Below are positions 9,246 to 18,244 of a stretch of 64,000 bases of DNA, piece by piece. The stretch's first letter is position 1. Each line of letters begins with the position of its first letter. Below the pieces are notes generated by a model. The model saw only the letters and a list, made by a program, of their open reading frames with translations, ran no database searches and was not told the DNA's origin. The DNA is taken from NCBI RefSeq assembly GCF_001719125.1, contig NZ_CP017006.1, positions 1,116,001 to 1,180,000 of the forward strand, read 5' to 3'. Both the position numbers and the translations under genes were made by a program. Origin of the DNA: Sulfolobus sp. A20. GTDB lineage: Archaea; Thermoproteota; Thermoprotei_A; Sulfolobales; Sulfolobaceae.

Positions 9246-9725
9246 GTGGACGTCAAAAAGCTTCTTACTCTTAACTTAGTTGATGATAAAGACTGCGATG
9301 CTTCAGTAGTAGTATTAATTGCTAAGGGAGAATATGTACTAGTAATTAAACGTACTAGTAATCCTAAAGATCCTTGGTCAGGGCAAATGGCTTTACCGGG
9401 AGGAAGGAGAGAGCCTAATGAAACATCCTTACAGACGGCTATAAGAGAGTGTGAAGAAGAAGTTGGAATAACTCCTGATATTAAATCGACTTTAGGTATT
9501 TTCTCTCCTAACAACGTTAAATTGAGAGTTAGGGCATATATAGCTTTGACGGACGAAATAATAGAACCTAAGCCTAATCCAGCTGAAGTAGAAAAAGCTT
9601 TTTGGATTCACGAAACTGAATTCATAAGAAGAGATAACGCGTTTTATTATGGACAATATAGGATTTGGGGTATGACTTATAGAATACTCTCTAAACTATT
9701 TGAGATATCGGGGGTAAAAGTTTGA
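9246..9725 (+). CDS. NUDIX hydrolase, possibly CoA pyrophosphatase-like
   Basis: The 159-residue protein carries a full NUDIX box at about residues 52-74 (GGRREPNE ... RECEEEVG), preceded by KRTSNPKDPWSGQMALPGG. This resembles the upstream UPF0035/CoA-diphosphatase type segment (KR...L..H.GQ.xFPGG), with His replaced by Ser. NUDIX enzymes hydrolyse nucleoside diphosphates linked to another group, using Mg2+ bound by the box glutamates. Start is a GTG, apparently leaderless. Substrate specificity is uncertain. Confidence 0.85.
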   Translation: MDVKKLLTLNLVDDKDCDASVVVLIAKGEYVLVIKRTSNPKDPWSGQMALPGGRREPNETSLQTAIRECEEEVGITPDIKSTLGIFSPNNVKLRVRAYIALTDEIIEPKPNPAEVEKAFWIHETEFIRRDNAFYYGQYRIWGMTYRILSKLFEISGVKV

Positions 9726-9871
9726 GATAAGTAAATTCATTAATTTTAATGTAGAATTTTATAGCTAAGTGGTATGATATTTAATAATTATATATTAAAT
9801 AATTATAGGTCAGTCTCCTAATGAAACTTTAATTTCTCATATTTATATTCTTTAATTGTTACATAATATTC

Positions 9872-10945
9872 GTGGACTGGATCGATAAATTAGGAAAGAT
9901 AACAAAGACGTATGAAGGTAATAACACAACCCACGTCAAGTGGAATGTTACAGTAATTCCTAAAGCTTATGAGGAAGTAAAGGAAATTATTAATTTAGCT
10001 AATAAGGAAAAACTAAGCATATATCCTTATTGCTTTAATAGTCACCATATTGGTCCTCAAATCAAGGTTGATATAGGCTTAAATCTATCTAACTTCAATC
10101 AGATTTTGGAGATATCAGAGGAGGATTTATACGTCACTTCACAAAGCTGTATAAAAGTTGAGGAACTATTTAGTCTACTAAGAGCTAAAGGGTTGTTCCT
10201 TCCTGCGTTATTTGAAGGGTCTTTAGGAGGTTTATTAGGAACTAATTTTCCAACTATTTTTTCCTCTTTTTACGGGTATCCTAAAAATTTAGTGTTAATG
10301 GCAAAGATAATTACGGGCGATGGGATAATAGTGAAGAGTGGAGGTAAGACAGCAAAATTCTCCTCAGGATATAAGTTACACAAAGTTATTTCCGGATCGT
10401 TAGGATGGTTAGGTATTTATTTAGAAACTACATTAAAGCTATATCCATCGCCAGAAACTATAGTAACTATTAAAACTAATAACGTTGAATTAATGAGTAA
10501 ATATAGACCGGTTTCAATTATATACGAAAGGAACGAGAGAAATGAGGAAAGTTCATATGTGCTTTTTTTAGGTTTCAATAAGGTAATTAGAGATATTGAG
10601 AAAGAGCTAGGGGCTAAAGCTGAAGAGCGCTTGTATAGATTAAATTATGAAGGGGATAATGTAATATCTATACATGTAACTAGGGGAAAAGAGATCGAGG
10701 AGATAAAGAAAGTTTACAATTATGTGAAAGTTGAGAGAGCTAATTGCATCTTAGGTACTGGTTACTGTAGACTTATTGTTAAGGATTTCAACCATATAGA
10801 TGAGTTGAGGAGGAACGTAAACGGATATGTCGTAGTAGAAAGAGGAGAATACAGTGGTGATTACTGGGGGTTTAAGAGTGAAACTATGAAAAAGCTAAAG
10901 CAGGCATTGGATCCTAGCAATATACTATCTCCTAATCTTTTCTAG
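9872..10945 (+). CDS. FAD-binding oxidoreductase, GlcE-like
   Basis: The 357-residue protein has an N-terminal FAD-binding (PCMH/VAO-type) half and a C-terminal cap. Recognisable features are ISEEDLYVTSQSCIKVEEL, the Gly-rich FEGSLGGLLGTNFPT region and LGWLGIYLETTLKLYP. The C-terminus has the family's ALDPSNILSPN. In bacterial glycolate oxidase GlcE is the smaller of two flavin-like subunits. The gene stands just before a GlcD-like and a GlcF-like gene, which supports this role. Its start is a GTG. The actual 2-hydroxyacid substrate is unknown. Confidence 0.78.
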   Translation: MDWIDKLGKITKTYEGNNTTHVKWNVTVIPKAYEEVKEIINLANKEKLSIYPYCFNSHHIGPQIKVDIGLNLSNFNQILEISEEDLYVTSQSCIKVEELFSLLRAKGLFLPALFEGSLGGLLGTNFPTIFSSFYGYPKNLVLMAKIITGDGIIVKSGGKTAKFSSGYKLHKVISGSLGWLGIYLETTLKLYPSPETIVTIKTNNVELMSKYRPVSIIYERNERNEESSYVLFLGFNKVIRDIEKELGAKAEERLYRLNYEGDNVISIHVTRGKEIEEIKKVYNYVKVERANCILGTGYCRLIVKDFNHIDELRRNVNGYVVVERGEYSGDYWGFKSETMKKLKQALDPSNILSPNLF

Positions 10946-11034
10946 TATGTTACATTACTACGTAAATATATACTCCTTAAACTATATATTAAAAGACTGA
11001 CTTTTAAATCGTCATTCGAATTGTTAACTTGACC

Positions 11035-12441
11035 ATGCTTCTACAAAAGCTAAAAGAGATCGTTGGAGATCAGTGGGTAATTGAGGACGAAAATGTTAAG
11101 TTATTCTCATATCCAGCTTTTATCCCTCTAAAGGTAGAACCTAAAGCTGTTATATTACCCGGTAATGAAGAAGAAGTAATAAATGTTGTAAACCTATTAA
11201 ATGAGAATAATGTTAAATATTTGATAAGGGGATCTGGGACTAGTTTAAGCGGTTCTACTACACCAACTCAAGGAGAAATAGTTGTTTCTTTAACTAGGTT
11301 AAATAAGATTTATAGTGTAAATGGATACGAAGTAGAGGTAGGTCCGGGAGTAGCTAATTTCATGATAAATAAGGTTTTATCTAACACTAATTTATTTTAT
11401 GCCCCTGACCCTTCAAGCTATGTGGTTTCTTCTATAGGTGGAAATATAAGCCACGATTCTGGAGGGATGCATACTCCTAAGTATGGTACGACTTTTGATA
11501 GTGTGATTAAGTTGAAGGTACTGCTTACTGATGGAACAGTGGAGGAGATAGGTGGAGCTAATTTCTTTGATCCCACTTCAATTTTTGTAGGAGCAGAGGG
11601 GACTTTAGGAGTTATTTTAAGGGCAACATTAAGGTTATTCCCTAAACCTGAGTCCAGCAAAACTATAATGGCGGCATTCAACTCAGTAGAAGATGCAGCT
11701 AAGGCTGTTGTAAATGTATATAAGAGTGGAGTAACCCCCTCAGCTATGGAGTTTTTAGATAAAAATTCAATTATCGCTATTGAAAACACACAGTATAAGG
11801 CAAATTATCCAATCGTAGATGCTATACTTTTGATTGAGCTCGATGGGTATTCAAAAAGTGTAGAGGAGGAAGAAGAAAAAGTCATTAATGCGATTAGGAA
11901 TTCTGCAGGAGAAATTTACATTCCAAAAAACGAGGAGGAAAAGAATAGATGGTGGTTAGGAAGGAAGGGAGCCTTCCCTTCTTTTGCGTATTATTCACCA
12001 GCATATTTGACTTTAGACGCAAACGTTCCTAGGTCTAAATTACCAGTTATCTTAAGATACACTTATGAGATAGGCAAGAAATACAATCTGCCAGTAGCTA
12101 ATAGCTTTCATGCTGGAGATGGCACTTTACATCCTCTAATAGGTTTTGATCCTAAGAGTGTAGAAAATACTCTTAACGCAATAAGGGCTGGGGAGGAAAT
12201 TACTAAGTTAGCTATAAAGTTAGGTGGGGTTCCTAGTGGAGAACATGGGATAGGTGTTGAGAAGATTAAGTTTATGAGGTATTATTATTCAGAAGACGAT
12301 CTGAAAGTTATGAGAAGAATCAAGAGAACTTTTGATCCCAAGGGGATTTTAAATAAATGTAAGCTTATCCCACCCGATAAAACTGAGATATGTAACGTAG
12401 TTAATCCAATTCATAATCATTTATTATTTGAGAGTGATTAA
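11035..12441 (+). CDS. glcD: FAD-linked 2-hydroxyacid oxidase/dehydrogenase, GlcD-like
   Basis: The product is about 468 residues with the PCMH FAD domain motif RGSGTSLSGS (about residues 70-80), IGGNISHDSGGMHTPKYGT, and the C-terminal GEHGIGVEK and FDPKGILNK signatures of the GlcD/D-lactate dehydrogenase family. It oxidises a 2-hydroxyacid (glycolate or D-lactate are the family norm) and passes electrons onward, probably through the Fe-S protein encoded next. I chose ATG 11035 because a TATA-like cttttaaatc at 11001-11010 gives a leaderless start there. A TTG six bases earlier is possible. The glcF-like gene begins two bases after its stop. Confidence 0.87.
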   Translation: MLLQKLKEIVGDQWVIEDENVKLFSYPAFIPLKVEPKAVILPGNEEEVINVVNLLNENNVKYLIRGSGTSLSGSTTPTQGEIVVSLTRLNKIYSVNGYEVEVGPGVANFMINKVLSNTNLFYAPDPSSYVVSSIGGNISHDSGGMHTPKYGTTFDSVIKLKVLLTDGTVEEIGGANFFDPTSIFVGAEGTLGVILRATLRLFPKPESSKTIMAAFNSVEDAAKAVVNVYKSGVTPSAMEFLDKNSIIAIENTQYKANYPIVDAILLIELDGYSKSVEEEEEKVINAIRNSAGEIYIPKNEEEKNRWWLGRKGAFPSFAYYSPAYLTLDANVPRSKLPVILRYTYEIGKKYNLPVANSFHAGDGTLHPLIGFDPKSVENTLNAIRAGEEITKLAIKLGGVPSGEHGIGVEKIKFMRYYYSEDDLKVMRRIKRTFDPKGILNKCKLIPPDKTEICNVVNPIHNHLLFESD

Positions 12442-12443
12442 AC

Positions 12444-13484
12444 TTGAGCATAATGCAATCTTTAAAACTGACTGAGATGTGCACTCACTGTGGTTTTTGC
12501 TTGGAAACTTGTCCTACCTATGTGGTTACTAGAAATGAGGTTCATTCGCCTAGAGGCAGAATAGAGGCTGTAAGAGCAGGAATAAATAGCATAGGCTTTC
12601 AGACCTGCATGTATTGTAGGTTATGCGAAACAGCTTGCCCTGCTGGTGTTAAATACGGACAAATAATAGTACCTTATAGGAAAAGCGATATAAAACAAAC
12701 AATAATAGAAAAAATGTTAGAAAACCCATCTATATTTTCTAGAGTTTTAAAAACTATGAATAGAATTGATCACCCAGATATAAGGAGATTTATGGAGTTT
12801 GTAGGTAATGTTGAGGTTAATTCGCCTCTTGAAGGCCAGAAAGGAGAAGGAAAAGAAGAGATAATATTATTTCCAGGCTGTATAGAGTCTATTTTCTTTA
12901 GAAGGACTGTTGAGAAAGCTTTCAATTACTTAAGTAAATACTACAAGGTGAAAATCATCAATGGATGTTGTGGATTAGCCCACATAAGTAATGGGAACTA
13001 TAAGGGAGCAGAGAACTTGGCTAAGAAGCTCCATGAGAAGATTAAGGATAAGAAAATTGTACTTCTTCAATCTAATTGCTCAGCGTTCATGAAAGAATAT
13101 AGTGAATTATTTGGCATTAATCTACACGTTTATGACTTCTCAGAATTCATTGTTAAAGAGAATTTGGAAGTTCCAAGGAGAGAGGGAGTTTTTACTATTC
13201 ATTACCCATGTCATGCGTATAGGCAGAAGCTAACCAGATATATTAAGGAGGTTTCTGAGAAAATGGGGCTAGAAATAAGGGAGATGGAAGATCCCTTCTT
13301 TGAGTGTGGAGCTGGTGGTGATTACTGGTTGACCCATCCTAAACTCTCTGATATGGTGAGAAGTGTAAAGAGAGAAAAGATAGAGAAAAGTGGTGTGAGG
13401 AGAGTTATAGCTACAAATAGTATTTGTGCCCTATCTATTAGGTCAATGGGATTTGACGTATTTCATATAGCAGACTTCTTGTAG
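12444..13484 (+). CDS. glcF: Iron-sulfur CCG-domain protein, GlcF/GlpC-like
   Basis: The 346-residue protein has two N-terminal [4Fe-4S] motifs, CX2CX2CX3CP at Cys13-Cys23 and Cys55-Cys65. Two cysteine-rich CCG domains follow (GCCGLAHISNGNYKGAENL and ECGAGGDYWLTHP). This is the electron-transfer subunit of glycolate oxidase or related dehydrogenases, feeding quinone or HdrD-type partners. It starts at TTG two bases after the GlcD stop, so translation is likely coupled. The second CCG motif reads ECGAG rather than CCG, common in the family. Confidence 0.86.
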   Translation: MSIMQSLKLTEMCTHCGFCLETCPTYVVTRNEVHSPRGRIEAVRAGINSIGFQTCMYCRLCETACPAGVKYGQIIVPYRKSDIKQTIIEKMLENPSIFSRVLKTMNRIDHPDIRRFMEFVGNVEVNSPLEGQKGEGKEEIILFPGCIESIFFRRTVEKAFNYLSKYYKVKIINGCCGLAHISNGNYKGAENLAKKLHEKIKDKKIVLLQSNCSAFMKEYSELFGINLHVYDFSEFIVKENLEVPRREGVFTIHYPCHAYRQKLTRYIKEVSEKMGLEIREMEDPFFECGAGGDYWLTHPKLSDMVRSVKREKIEKSGVRRVIATNSICALSIRSMGFDVFHIADFL

Positions 13485-13501
13485 TCATTTTTCCGTTCCT
13501 A

Positions 13502-13700
13502 CTGACTTCCTCTAAATGGCTAGTGTTCCCTTAGTGAATTTCACAAGTTCCTCTCATCGATTTATGTTTACGTATCTCATACGAGGGGGTAGTCGTGATG
13601 GTCAGAGACCCTCTCCCATTTGGCTTATACAAATAAAGGGGTAGAAAACTTATACACTTTACCATCCCCGCCATTAAGAGCTAGGCATTCCTTCCGTTCC
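13502..13700 (-). mobile_element. tnpB-less IS200/IS605-type remnant (~200 bp) ending inside lplA
   Basis: The minus-oriented element has a right end (reverse complement of ctgacttcctct) at 13502 and a degenerate left end near 13690-13700. Inside it are GGCGGGGATGG, then a TATA-like GTGTATAAG and the CTCTGACC and ATGAGA blocks shared with the element at 61038-61818. There is no tnpB. An 11-bp direct repeat, TTCCGTTCCTA, lies at 13491-13501 and 13692-13702. The left end supplies the last codons and stop of lplA. Without it the frame would run through the downstream repeat copy to AAA TGA. Confidence 0.6.
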
Positions 13701-14477
13701 TAGTAAGTTCCACTTATCAGTTGAGTATTTTATCTTATACAGTTGGTGCGATAATTCCATTTCTGCTGGGGTAATACTTCCGAAAAACACTTCTTCATTT
13801 AGTGCCTTGGCAAATCCTTCTATTAACGCGTTAGTTACTTGACTTATACTAGCATCTACGTATTCATAAAGTCCTGCTATTCTGCTTTTTAAGAACTCGG
13901 GAGTCACGCCTTGCATTTTAATTACTTTTAACCATGTGTCTGGTTCAAAATTTAGAAGGAGTGTTCCATGTTGGAGTAGTGCCTTATCATCCCTTACTTG
14001 AGCTGAGCCAGAAATCTTTCTCCCATCTATTATCACATCACTTGAACCGCTCCTAAGATAACATAAGTTATGTTTTTCCCTATCCCCTAATCCTTTTATT
14101 CTAACATCTCTGCCCAAGATAGTTAAAGCATTAAGTATTCCCTTAGCTATTTCTGAGGCTGATTCATCTACACTCAACTTTCCTATCTTATGCTCTAAGG
14201 AAAGTACTACACTATATGTGATCTCATAATTTTCTGGATGTAATAAAGCACCTCCTCCAGTAGGTCTTCTAACCAGTTTATAGCCCAACTCCTTTATGGC
14301 ATTCAAGTTTACTGTTCTTTCAGCACTCTGTGCTCTTCCTAAACTAACTCCAGAAGGAGACCACATATATAGTCTTAACGTATCATAATTAACGTTTTTA
14401 CGAGATCTCATTATAGCTTCATCAATAGCCATGTTGTATTGTGGATCCCTAACCGCATCAATTATTACCCTTAACAT
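13674..14477 (-). CDS. lplA: Lipoate-protein ligase A, C-terminus altered by an element
   Basis: The 267-residue enzyme of the LplA/LipB/BirA fold adenylates lipoate and attaches it to lipoyl domains. The conserved [11 protein letters not shown] is at residues 70-80 and the catalytic Lys at about 154 in [10 protein letters not shown], followed by LLQHGTLLL. It overlaps the end of lipA by 20 bases and belongs to the lipoyl-domain-lipA-lplA operon. The final residues GMPSS and the stop appear to come from the inserted element end. Reconstruction gives an original ending of LLGTEK. The catalytic core is intact, so activity is probably unaffected. Confidence 0.87.
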   Translation of the reverse strand: MLRVIIDAVRDPQYNMAIDEAIMRSRKNVNYDTLRLYMWSPSGVSLGRAQSAERTVNLNAIKELGYKLVRRPTGGGALLHPENYEITYSVVLSLEHKIGKLSVDESASEIAKGILNALTILGRDVRIKGLGDREKHNLCYLRSGSSDVIIDGRKISGSAQVRDDKALLQHGTLLLNFEPDTWLKVIKMQGVTPEFLKSRIAGLYEYVDASISQVTNALIEGFAKALNEEVFFGSITPAEMELSHQLYKIKYSTDKWNLLGTEGMPSS

Positions 14478-15315
14478 CTCTTATCACCTTCAAATAAGCT
14501 TCCTTTGCTTTATAGGAAGTTCTAGCTAATGGTAACGATATTACAGCCGAAAACCCTAGTGAGTAAGCTATTTCTTCAAGTTTTTTGAATTCCTCTACCG
14601 TGTAATACTTCTTAACTTCTAATTGTTTTTTGCTAGGTCTCATGTACTGTGACAAGACTAGAATATGAACTCCGACATCCCTTAAATCCTTCATTGTTTG
14701 AATTATTTCCTCTAACGTCTCTCCGAAACCCAATAAGATTGAAGATTTTTTGATAACGTTTTTAACATATGCTAATACTCTAAGGCTTTGTTCATAAGAA
14801 GCTCTAGGATCTCTAACAATTGGTGTTAGTCTTTTCACGGTCTCAACATTATGAGCGAAAACGTCTACACCCGCACTTATTACATGGTTTACAGCTTCAA
14901 CATTTCCCCTAAAGTCGGGTGTAAGTACTTCAATTATTACGTTAGGGTTTACCTCTCTGACTTTTCTGATAACGTTGGCGAAGTGATGAGCTCCGCCATC
15001 TGGCAAATCATCTCTATCCACGCTTGTGATTACTACATAGTCTAATCCCATTTCCTTTACCGCGTTAGCTATTTTGTTTGGTTCGTTCTCATCTAATTTC
15101 TCTGGCTTACCTTTAATTACGTAACAAAATCTACATCCTCTAGTACAAATATTACCCATTATCATGAAAGTTGCGGTGCCAGATCCCCAACACTCTAAGA
15201 TATTAGGGCATAAGGCCTCTTCACAGACTGTATTTATTCCATTTCTAACTACGATACTCGATATTCTCTTGAAGTTTTCATTTTCATTTACCATTATTTT
15301 AGTTTTCATTATCAT
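14458..15315 (-). CDS. lipA: Lipoyl synthase (radical SAM)
   Basis: The 285-residue protein has the two lipoyl synthase cysteine motifs: CX4CX5C at Cys31, Cys36, Cys42 for the auxiliary, sacrificial cluster and CX3CX2C at Cys57, Cys61, Cys64 for the radical SAM cluster. [11 protein letters not shown], the segment PDFRGN and HNVETV are also typical. It inserts two sulfurs into protein-bound octanoyl chains. The ATG overlaps the stop of the upstream lipoyl-domain gene (ATGA), indicating coupled translation. The start is a little shorter than bacterial LipA, normal for archaeal versions. Confidence 0.93.
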   Translation of the reverse strand: MIMKTKIMVNENENFKRISSIVVRNGINTVCEEALCPNILECWGSGTATFMIMGNICTRGCRFCYVIKGKPEKLDENEPNKIANAVKEMGLDYVVITSVDRDDLPDGGAHHFANVIRKVREVNPNVIIEVLTPDFRGNVEAVNHVISAGVDVFAHNVETVKRLTPIVRDPRASYEQSLRVLAYVKNVIKKSSILLGFGETLEEIIQTMKDLRDVGVHILVLSQYMRPSKKQLEVKKYYTVEEFKKLEEIAYSLGFSAVISLPLARTSYKAKEAYLKVIRDVKGNN

Positions 15316-15560
15316 ATTGCCTCTACTACCGCTATCGTAGAACCAGGCTTTACTTTGTCTCCTTCCTTAACTTCAACTCTAACAATTTTTCCACTAACCT
15401 TAGAGACAATTTTTAAAACAACTTTCTCTATTTCTATTTCAGCTACGATATCGTTTTCATTTACATGATCACCATCTTTTATGTAAACCGATACTACCTC
15501 ACCTTCCCAGTCTCTCCTTCTAGGCCATATATCTTCAGGGACTTTTATTTCTGTCCTCAC
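15312..15560 (-). CDS. Stand-alone lipoyl (biotinyl-lipoyl) domain protein
   Basis: The 82-residue product is one complete lipoyl domain with the attachment Lys at about residue 46 in EIEKVV and symmetrical halves ending [12 protein letters not shown]. It lacks the E2 peripheral-binding and catalytic domains, so it is not a full acyltransferase. It heads the operon with lipA and lplA, so it is likely their substrate. Possible roles are a swinging arm for a 2-oxoacid dehydrogenase, glycine cleavage or a sulfur-transfer system. Nothing in the window decides between them. GTG start. Confidence 0.82.
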   Translation of the reverse strand: MRTEIKVPEDIWPRRRDWEGEVVSVYIKDGDHVNENDIVAEIEIEKVVLKIVSKVSGKIVRVEVKEGDKVKPGSTIAVVEAI

Positions 15561-15596
15561 AATAAATATAAAGGTAAATTAAGGTTAAATAATTAG
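15561..15596. promoter_or_regulatory. 36-bp divergent promoter between two lipoate-related genes
   Basis: Only 36 bases separate the GTG at 15560 (minus) from the ATG at 15597 (plus). On the plus strand aatataaagg at about 15567-15575 is 26 bases before the ATG. On the minus strand a TTATTTAACC-like sequence lies about 28 bases before the GTG. Both transcripts would be leaderless and the two preinitiation complexes would overlap, so they may exclude each other. Confidence 0.5.
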
Positions 15597-16352
15597 ATGA
15601 AATTACGTGTAATACTTACAGAAATTCTCGAAGACCCTTATCTTAACCTAGCGATAGATGAGGCCCTTCTTATCAAAAATGACTTGGTATTGAGAATATG
15701 GAGGAATAATATGAGTGTAGTTTTAGGTATTCTTTCTAGAGTTAATGATGAAATTAATTTAGAGTATATAACAGAGAAAAACATACCACTCCTAAGAAGG
15801 ATATCTGGTGGAGGCTCAGTATATCATGATATGGGAAACATAAACTATACAATAATAGTTTCAAGGAACTTGAATGAAAAGGTATATGGAATAGATTTTC
15901 TATATAAAAAACTTTTGAATGGAACTATAAATGCAATAGAACTTCTAACCAATTCTAGTCCAGTTGAAGTTCACAACGAGAGCGATATAACGTTCCTAGG
16001 ATATAAGATTTCTGGTAATGCGGGTTATATACTTTCTGAGAAATACATGCTTCACGGGACACTCTTAGTTTCTGCGGACTTATCGGTATTGTATAAGGCA
16101 TTAATAATTCCCCCTAGAAATTTGAAAAAAAGTGATAAAATTGATATGGTCAAGTATAAGGTAAATAATCTTTCATCACTACTTAATAGAACTATATTTT
16201 TCGATGAAGTTGTTAAAGCATTCATAAAGGGGTTTGAGGATCTCTTAGGTGTGGAAAGTTATCTAGATGAAATAACGAATGAGGAATTAGAAATTGCCGA
16301 GAGGCTTGCTAAAGAAAAATACTCAAATAAAGGCTTTATATTTAAGAGATGA
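15597..16352 (+). CDS. Second lipoate-protein ligase / octanoyltransferase-family protein
   Basis: The 251-residue protein has the same fold as LplA at 13674-14477. LRRISGGGSVYHDMGNINY covers residues 66-84 and the catalytic Lys is about 137 in GYKISGNAG, followed by LHGTLLV. It is divergently transcribed from the lipoyl-domain operon. Two ligase-type proteins in one locus suggest division of labour, for example a lipoate ligase and an octanoyl transferase or amidotransferase, but sequence alone does not assign which is which. Confidence 0.8.
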   Translation: MKLRVILTEILEDPYLNLAIDEALLIKNDLVLRIWRNNMSVVLGILSRVNDEINLEYITEKNIPLLRRISGGGSVYHDMGNINYTIIVSRNLNEKVYGIDFLYKKLLNGTINAIELLTNSSPVEVHNESDITFLGYKISGNAGYILSEKYMLHGTLLVSADLSVLYKALIIPPRNLKKSDKIDMVKYKVNNLSSLLNRTIFFDEVVKAFIKGFEDLLGVESYLDEITNEELEIAERLAKEKYSNKGFIFKR

Positions 16353-16360
16353 TAAAATTT

Positions 16361-16957
16361 TTAACTGCATCTTAATTTTTTAGCAACTTCGGCTACTCTC
16401 TTTCCTAGGAATTTAGCTATTGTAATTTCATTATTATCTAATTCTTTCTTATTTCCTAAATGGGTAGCTCCATACGGTCCTCCTCCCGTCATTGTTGAAC
16501 CAATCTCCTTTATTCCATATCCTAATGGAACTATGATCATTCCGTGGTGATATGCATAGTTTGCCATTGCTAAAATAGTACTTTCATGACCTCCATGTAT
16601 AGTTGATGCTTCAGTAAAGAAACCTACCGGTTTTCCATACAGCGAGCCTTTTCTCCATAATTCACCAGTCTGATCTAAAAATAATTTGAGCTGCCCAGTT
16701 AAATTTCCAAATCTCCCTGGAGAACCCATTATTATACCATCAGCCCATTCTAGATCAGAAAGTGTAGCCTCTGGTATATCCTTAACACTATCTATGTTTA
16801 TCCTAAATTTTTTGACTAATTCTTCTGGAAAATACTCAGGTACTCTTACCATTTTTATCTCATCTGTAACTTCTCTTGCTCCTTCAGCACACATTTTTGC
16901 TAAATCTACTATAGAACCATATCCATAAAATAGTACTAAGATCTTAGGGCATGCCAT
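16361..16957 (-). CDS. WrbA-like NAD(P)H:quinone oxidoreductase flavoprotein
   Basis: The 198-residue flavodoxin-fold protein has the WrbA markers GSPGRFGNLTGQLKLFLDQTGELW (about 98-121), TEASTIHGGHESTIL and GGGPYGATH. These bind FMN and reduce quinones by two electrons, protecting against semiquinone stress. The usual phosphate loop T/S-G-x-T reads YGYGSI here, as in other archaeal versions. It is convergent with the second lipoate ligase gene. Confidence 0.85.
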   Translation of the reverse strand: MACPKILVLFYGYGSIVDLAKMCAEGAREVTDEIKMVRVPEYFPEELVKKFRINIDSVKDIPEATLSDLEWADGIIMGSPGRFGNLTGQLKLFLDQTGELWRKGSLYGKPVGFFTEASTIHGGHESTILAMANYAYHHGMIIVPLGYGIKEIGSTMTGGGPYGATHLGNKKELDNNEITIAKFLGKRVAEVAKKLRCS

Positions 16958-17587
16958 GCGTTAATCTCGACGTATGTAAAAATAAAGTTATTTTTTATGA
17001 GAGGACTTGTCAGAGCATGCTCTAAAAATATTATTAGCATGGATCTTCAACGTTTTCACTTATAGATAAAGTAGTTCTCGAATGTCATGTATTAAGGAAC
17101 CATACATAAAGTTGATAAAATGAGGAAAGCCTCGCCATTCCTGGCAGGGAGGAAGTCAACAAGTGAGACGAGTATCCTAAGATTAGAATCTCCTCGTATA
17201 AATCATCTTATGAAACTTGGTGAATATAATTTTAGAGGGTAAATTTGGAGAAACTGGAGAAAAGCGTGAACATAATAATATCTAATCTAAACATTATACC
17301 ATAAATAGTTCGGAGGTATATTAAGATAGATCTTGTTAATAAAATAACACAAATGTCTAACTTTTTATAATGTTTTCCCGTGAGTAAGAGGGTGTTAATG
17401 AGATTTTTTAAAATAAAATAATAAAATATATTAAAATAATTTCTAATAAAATGTGTCACTATTGAAAGTATTTGTTAAAACAATATAATCAAATCTTGGA
17501 CCACATAAAAGCAGAAGTACAAATGTATAAAAACATACATATCCTACTTATATCTTTCCTAAAGCATAATTATAATTGGTGATCAGG
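16958..17587. other. Intergenic region with one solo element
   Basis: Apart from the palindromic element at 17115-17159, I see AT-rich DNA with no convincing gene. A minus-strand 75-codon frame (17232-17459) is rich in Phe, Ile, Leu and Tyr and looks spurious. The promoter of the gene at 17588 should lie near 17540-17575. Confidence 0.45.
17115..17159 (+). repeat. Solo IS605-type end palindrome
   Basis: A 45-bp sequence starts with a left-end match (ATGAGGAAAGCCTCGCC) and ends with a right-end match (GGGAGGAAGTCAA). The GCCTCGCC / GGCAGGGAGG arms can fold into a hairpin. It has no coding capacity. It matches the extreme ends of the tnpB element at 61038-61818 joined directly together. Confidence 0.65.
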
Positions 17588-18199
17588 ATGGCTTTATTCG
17601 TAGATATACTTACAAGCCAACTTGAAGCAATGGGAATAGCATTCTTAGTTTTAGCGTATGGTTTAATAAAGACTTACCGCGTTCATAGTACAGTTAGTGA
17701 CTACAGAAACGCTTTACAGTCTATTTACGTTCCTTCACTTCTTCTAGGAGTATTTATTGCATTTACAGGATTTTATGGATTAATTGCATGGCCACTGGTT
17801 AGTAGTTATAATATATTATTCTATGACCTTTATCCAATACTTGGCATTGGTATAATTGGTATTGCAGTAAGTATTAAGTATAGTTATAAGCTAGAGATTT
17901 TAGGATTTATGGCACTCTTATATGGACTGATAACAATTTATTACGGCATAGTTGGTTTCCAGCATAATATGACTTTGGAACCTATTGCGTTACTTGCTCT
18001 ATATGGATTAACTGGTCTATCTTCAATATTCTTTTATCCAGTCTCTCTATTCCTAGATCATGGCAAATATGGTAAGATATTCTTGGTCTTAGATGCTGTA
18101 CTACTAATATTAGCTGGACTATTAGCTGGTTACATTGGTCTTGAGGCAGTACCAGAACACTTAGTAAGTTTCTCTAAGTGGGTTCCTCCAACTCTTTAA
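17588..18199 (+). CDS. DUF981-type polytopic membrane protein
   Basis: The product is about 203 residues with some seven hydrophobic helices and few charged loops, closely resembling the archaeal DUF981 family. Function is not known to me. I place the start at ATG 17588 because GGTGAT, complementary to the 16S rRNA 3' end, sits four bases upstream. An in-frame TTG at 17576 would leave that signal inside the gene. A second membrane protein follows 45 bases downstream. Confidence 0.7.
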   Translation: MALFVDILTSQLEAMGIAFLVLAYGLIKTYRVHSTVSDYRNALQSIYVPSLLLGVFIAFTGFYGLIAWPLVSSYNILFYDLYPILGIGIIGIAVSIKYSYKLEILGFMALLYGLITIYYGIVGFQHNMTLEPIALLALYGLTGLSSIFFYPVSLFLDHGKYGKIFLVLDAVLLILAGLLAGYIGLEAVPEHLVSFSKWVPPTL

Positions 18200-18202
18200 T
18201 TA

Positions 18203-18243
18203 TTATTTTTTATTAACTCTCACCCAATTTTTTCTCTTTTTTA
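18203..18243 (+). terminator. T-rich transcription terminator
   Basis: Two runs of T (attattttttatt and aattttttctctttttt) follow the stop at 18199. Poly-T tracts of this kind terminate archaeal transcription without a hairpin. The second gene at 18245 starts right after, so it may use its own promoter or partial read-through. Confidence 0.5.
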
Positions 18244-18244
18244 T

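Noticed and set aside
13491-13702. Target-site duplication of a DDE transposase
   Set aside because: The ends and interior match the IS605-type family, so I report the 11-bp direct repeat as an anomaly without assigning a DDE element.
17232-17459. 75-codon minus-strand frame rich in Phe/Ile/Leu
   Set aside because: AT-rich chance frame, no start signal, no homology-like pattern.
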